Source of the DNA: an uncultured Clostridia bacterium | GTDB lineage: Bacteria > Bacillota > Clostridia > Oscillospirales > Acutalibacteraceae | Direction of reading: 5' to 3' | NCBI GenBank assembly: GCA_947628595.1 | Contig: CANRAN010000051.1 | Span: 1 to 8,688 of the forward strand | Length of the DNA stretch: 8,688 nucleotides | Part shown: positions 7,866 to 8,688 of the stretch, piece after piece | Layout of the letters: every line of letters begins with the position of its first letter | How positions within the stretch are numbered: the stretch's first letter is position 1 | Notes under the pieces: model-generated | What the model was told of the DNA's origin: nothing | The model's database searches: none | Seen by the model: the letters and a program-made list of their open reading frames with translations, nothing else | Position numbers and translations under genes: made by a program

Positions 7866-7885
7866 AAAACCTGCTTTTTAGTTCC

Positions 7886-7914
7886 ATTATATTACGTGTA
7901 CCGGAATTTATCAA
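7886..7914 (-). promoter_or_regulatory. Promoter of the giant pilin-like gene
   Basis: On the minus strand, TTGATA (7909-7914) is followed after exactly 17 bp by a consensus -10 TATAAT (7886-7891). Transcription would start near 7879, giving a leader of about 88 nt to the ATG at 7791. The match is five of six at -35 and perfect at -10, which predicts strong basal sigma-A transcription. Confidence 0.85.
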
Positions 7915-8465
7915 GCTTAAAATATTTTTTTGTATATTCTATCAATTCCAACCCATGCCCTTTATGCAAAACTACTAAAGACTTTCGTTGTAATTTTATC
8001 TATAAATATTAAACTCTCATTACATTATAATATATAATTTTTACTCTCTCAGAAAGAACAGGCAATCCGATTTCTGCTTTAAATATATCACCAAGTCAAC
8101 GCCAAGCACCTTTTCTATATGTAAAGCTGTTTTCTTTATATACATATAGTGCAATTTTAAGCACTGTTTTTGCTGCAATAATGTTATCGTATAAGTGTAT
8201 TCTTAATTTTGGTCGGTGAAATTATTCCATTGAATCAAAATTTTCTTTTTTTATTATCTATTGAATATTTGTGAATTTTCGGTAATCAGCGGCATTCTTT
8301 ACCTGTCAAGTGGTTTTCTTTACATACGTGTTTTTTTAACCCGTTGTTATGCTAAGTTATGTTCTGTACATTATAACACGAGCATAAAGCAATAAATTCA
8401 ATATCTTTGCCGACAGAATACCGGATATCTGAATGTGTAGATTGATTGTTTCCATGAATAAAGCC
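7915..8465. other. AT-rich gene-free stretch between the giant gene promoter and the tRNA terminator
   Basis: About 550 bases hold no convincing gene. The longest frame I would consider is minus 8041-8145 (34 codons from an ATG, about 53 codons between stops), which has no ribosome binding site and is within reach of chance in such AT-rich DNA. Structural elements are the inverted repeat CTATATGTA/TACATATAG (8115-8149), a small hairpin AGTGC/GCACT followed by GTTTTT (8148-8171, plus sense, with no gene before it), and a nested inverted repeat at 8347-8387 overlapping an extended -10. A loosely repeated GTTTTCTTTAyATAC motif occurs near 8129 and 8314. Confidence 0.6.
8347..8387 (-). promoter_or_regulatory. 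Isolated extended -10 inside a nested inverted repeat
   Basis: On the minus strand TGT-TATAAT (8370-8378) is a perfect extended -10, but no good -35 lies 16-18 bp upstream. It sits inside an inverted repeat whose outer arms are TTATGCT (8347-8353) and AGCATAA (8381-8387) and whose inner arms are GTTAT and ATAAC. If active it would transcribe leftward into gene-free DNA toward the giant gene. The layout resembles an operator-covered promoter or the start of a small RNA. This is weakly supported. Confidence 0.35.
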
Positions 8466-8500
8466 CAAAAAAATATTGCGCCCGACAACATCGGACGCAA
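8466..8500 (-). terminator. Intrinsic terminator of the tRNA-Gln/tRNA-Lys operon
   Basis: On the minus strand TTGCGTCCGA pairs with TCGGGCGCAA (10 bp, one G-T) around a TGTTG loop and is followed by ATATTTTTTT. It begins 27 nt after the 3' end of tRNA-Lys. Confidence 0.93.
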
Positions 8501-8526
8501 ACTATTCGGAACATAATCCCAACGAG

Positions 8527-8599
8527 TGACCCATCGGAGGCTCGAACTCCGGACACCCTGATTAAAAGCCAGGTGCTCTACCGACTGAGCTAATGAGTC
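8527..8599 (-). tRNA. tRNA-Lys (anticodon UUU)
   Basis: This is a complete 73-nt cloverleaf on the minus strand. The acceptor stem is GACTCAT/ATGGGTC, the D-arm GCTC/GAGC, and the anticodon stem CCTGG/TCAGG with loop CTTTTAA (anticodon TTT). The T-arm is CGGAG/CTCCG around TTCGAGC, and the discriminator is A. The next bases are CTC, so CCA must be added after transcription. It lies 12 nt downstream of tRNA-Gln and is almost certainly cotranscribed with it. Confidence 0.98.
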
Positions 8600-8611
8600 A
8601 TATTATATAAG

Positions 8612-8683
8612 CTGGGGTGGCTGGAATCGAACCAGCGATGACGGAGTCAAAGTCCGTTGCCTTAACCATTGGGCGACACCCCA
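8612..8683 (-). tRNA. tRNA-Gln (anticodon UUG)
   Basis: This is a complete 72-nt cloverleaf on the minus strand. The acceptor stem is TGGGGTG/CACCCCA, starting with the U-A pair typical of tRNA-Gln. The D-stem is GCC/GGC, the anticodon stem ACGGA/TCCGT holds loop CTTTGAC (anticodon TTG), the T-arm is GCTGG/CCAGC, and the discriminator is G. No CCA is encoded. It is first in view of the Gln-Lys pair; the promoter and any earlier tRNAs lie beyond the right edge. Confidence 0.97.
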
Positions 8684-8688
8684 TTGAA

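Noticed and set aside
7792..7880. Cyclic-di-GMP riboswitch, often found before pilus genes
   Set aside because: The leader is short and lacks the conserved GNRA tetraloop/receptor helices and core of that class.
1440..7978. Many shorter open frames lying opposite or within the giant gene, including one covering its promoter (7649-7978)
   Set aside because: They are antisense or frame-shifted shadows of one long continuous frame, without ribosome binding sites or recognisable products.
8148..8171. Plus-strand terminator AGTGC/GCACT followed by GTTTTT
   Set aside because: The stem is only five base pairs with an 8-nt AT loop, and no plus-strand gene or promoter precedes it.
1..8688. Integrated mobile element between the flanking tRNA genes
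   Set aside because: No integrase, transposase or duplicated tRNA 3' end is present, and all three tRNA genes are intact. The flanking tRNAs alone do not show transfer.

Overview
This window looks like chromosome from a moderately AT-rich, low-GC Gram-positive bacterium. The promoters are sigma-A type, ribosome binding sites are strong (GGAGGTG), terminators are intrinsic with U-runs, and two of the three tRNA genes lack an encoded CCA. The large protein combines a pilin-like N-terminus, FIVAR-like helical repeats and a starch-binding-like module. That combination fits a gut Clostridia member of the Ruminococcus/Oscillospiraceae kind, but the taxon is an inference from style and not a sequence match.

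Layout from left to right. At 1-75 lies tRNA-Val(UAC) on the minus strand, with its own promoter at 118-146. Divergent from it, a well-formed promoter (263-291) and Shine-Dalgarno drive a small plus-strand gene (322-636) for a NifX/MTH1175-like protein (dinitrogenase iron-molybdenum cofactor family fold), closed by a long hairpin terminator (691-751). A second, bidirectional-looking hairpin (796-831) ends the transcript that arrives from the right. Positions 853-7791 on the minus strand are one uninterrupted gene for a 2312-residue surface protein. It has a PilX-like prepilin leader and transmembrane helix, a long beta-rich ectodomain, FIVAR-like helical repeats at about residues 601-900, a starch-binding-like (CBM26-type) module at about residues 1334-1425, and no recognisable catalytic domain. 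Its promoter (7886-7914) and an 88-nt leader with two competing hairpins lie just upstream. Positions 7915-8465 are an AT-rich gene-free stretch with inverted repeats, an isolated extended -10 and at most a 34-codon doubtful frame. At the right edge, tRNA-Gln(UUG) and tRNA-Lys(UUU) form a small minus-strand tRNA operon ending in a strong terminator (8466-8500).

The genes do not form one pathway. The window is a tRNA-bounded segment with two monocistronic protein genes that converge on a shared intergenic terminator region. The point of interest is the giant orphan pilin-like adhesin: it stands away from any visible pilus assembly gene, lacks the usual Glu at mature position 5, carries a likely polysaccharide-binding module, and contains a beta motif that appears to recur four times along the chain.
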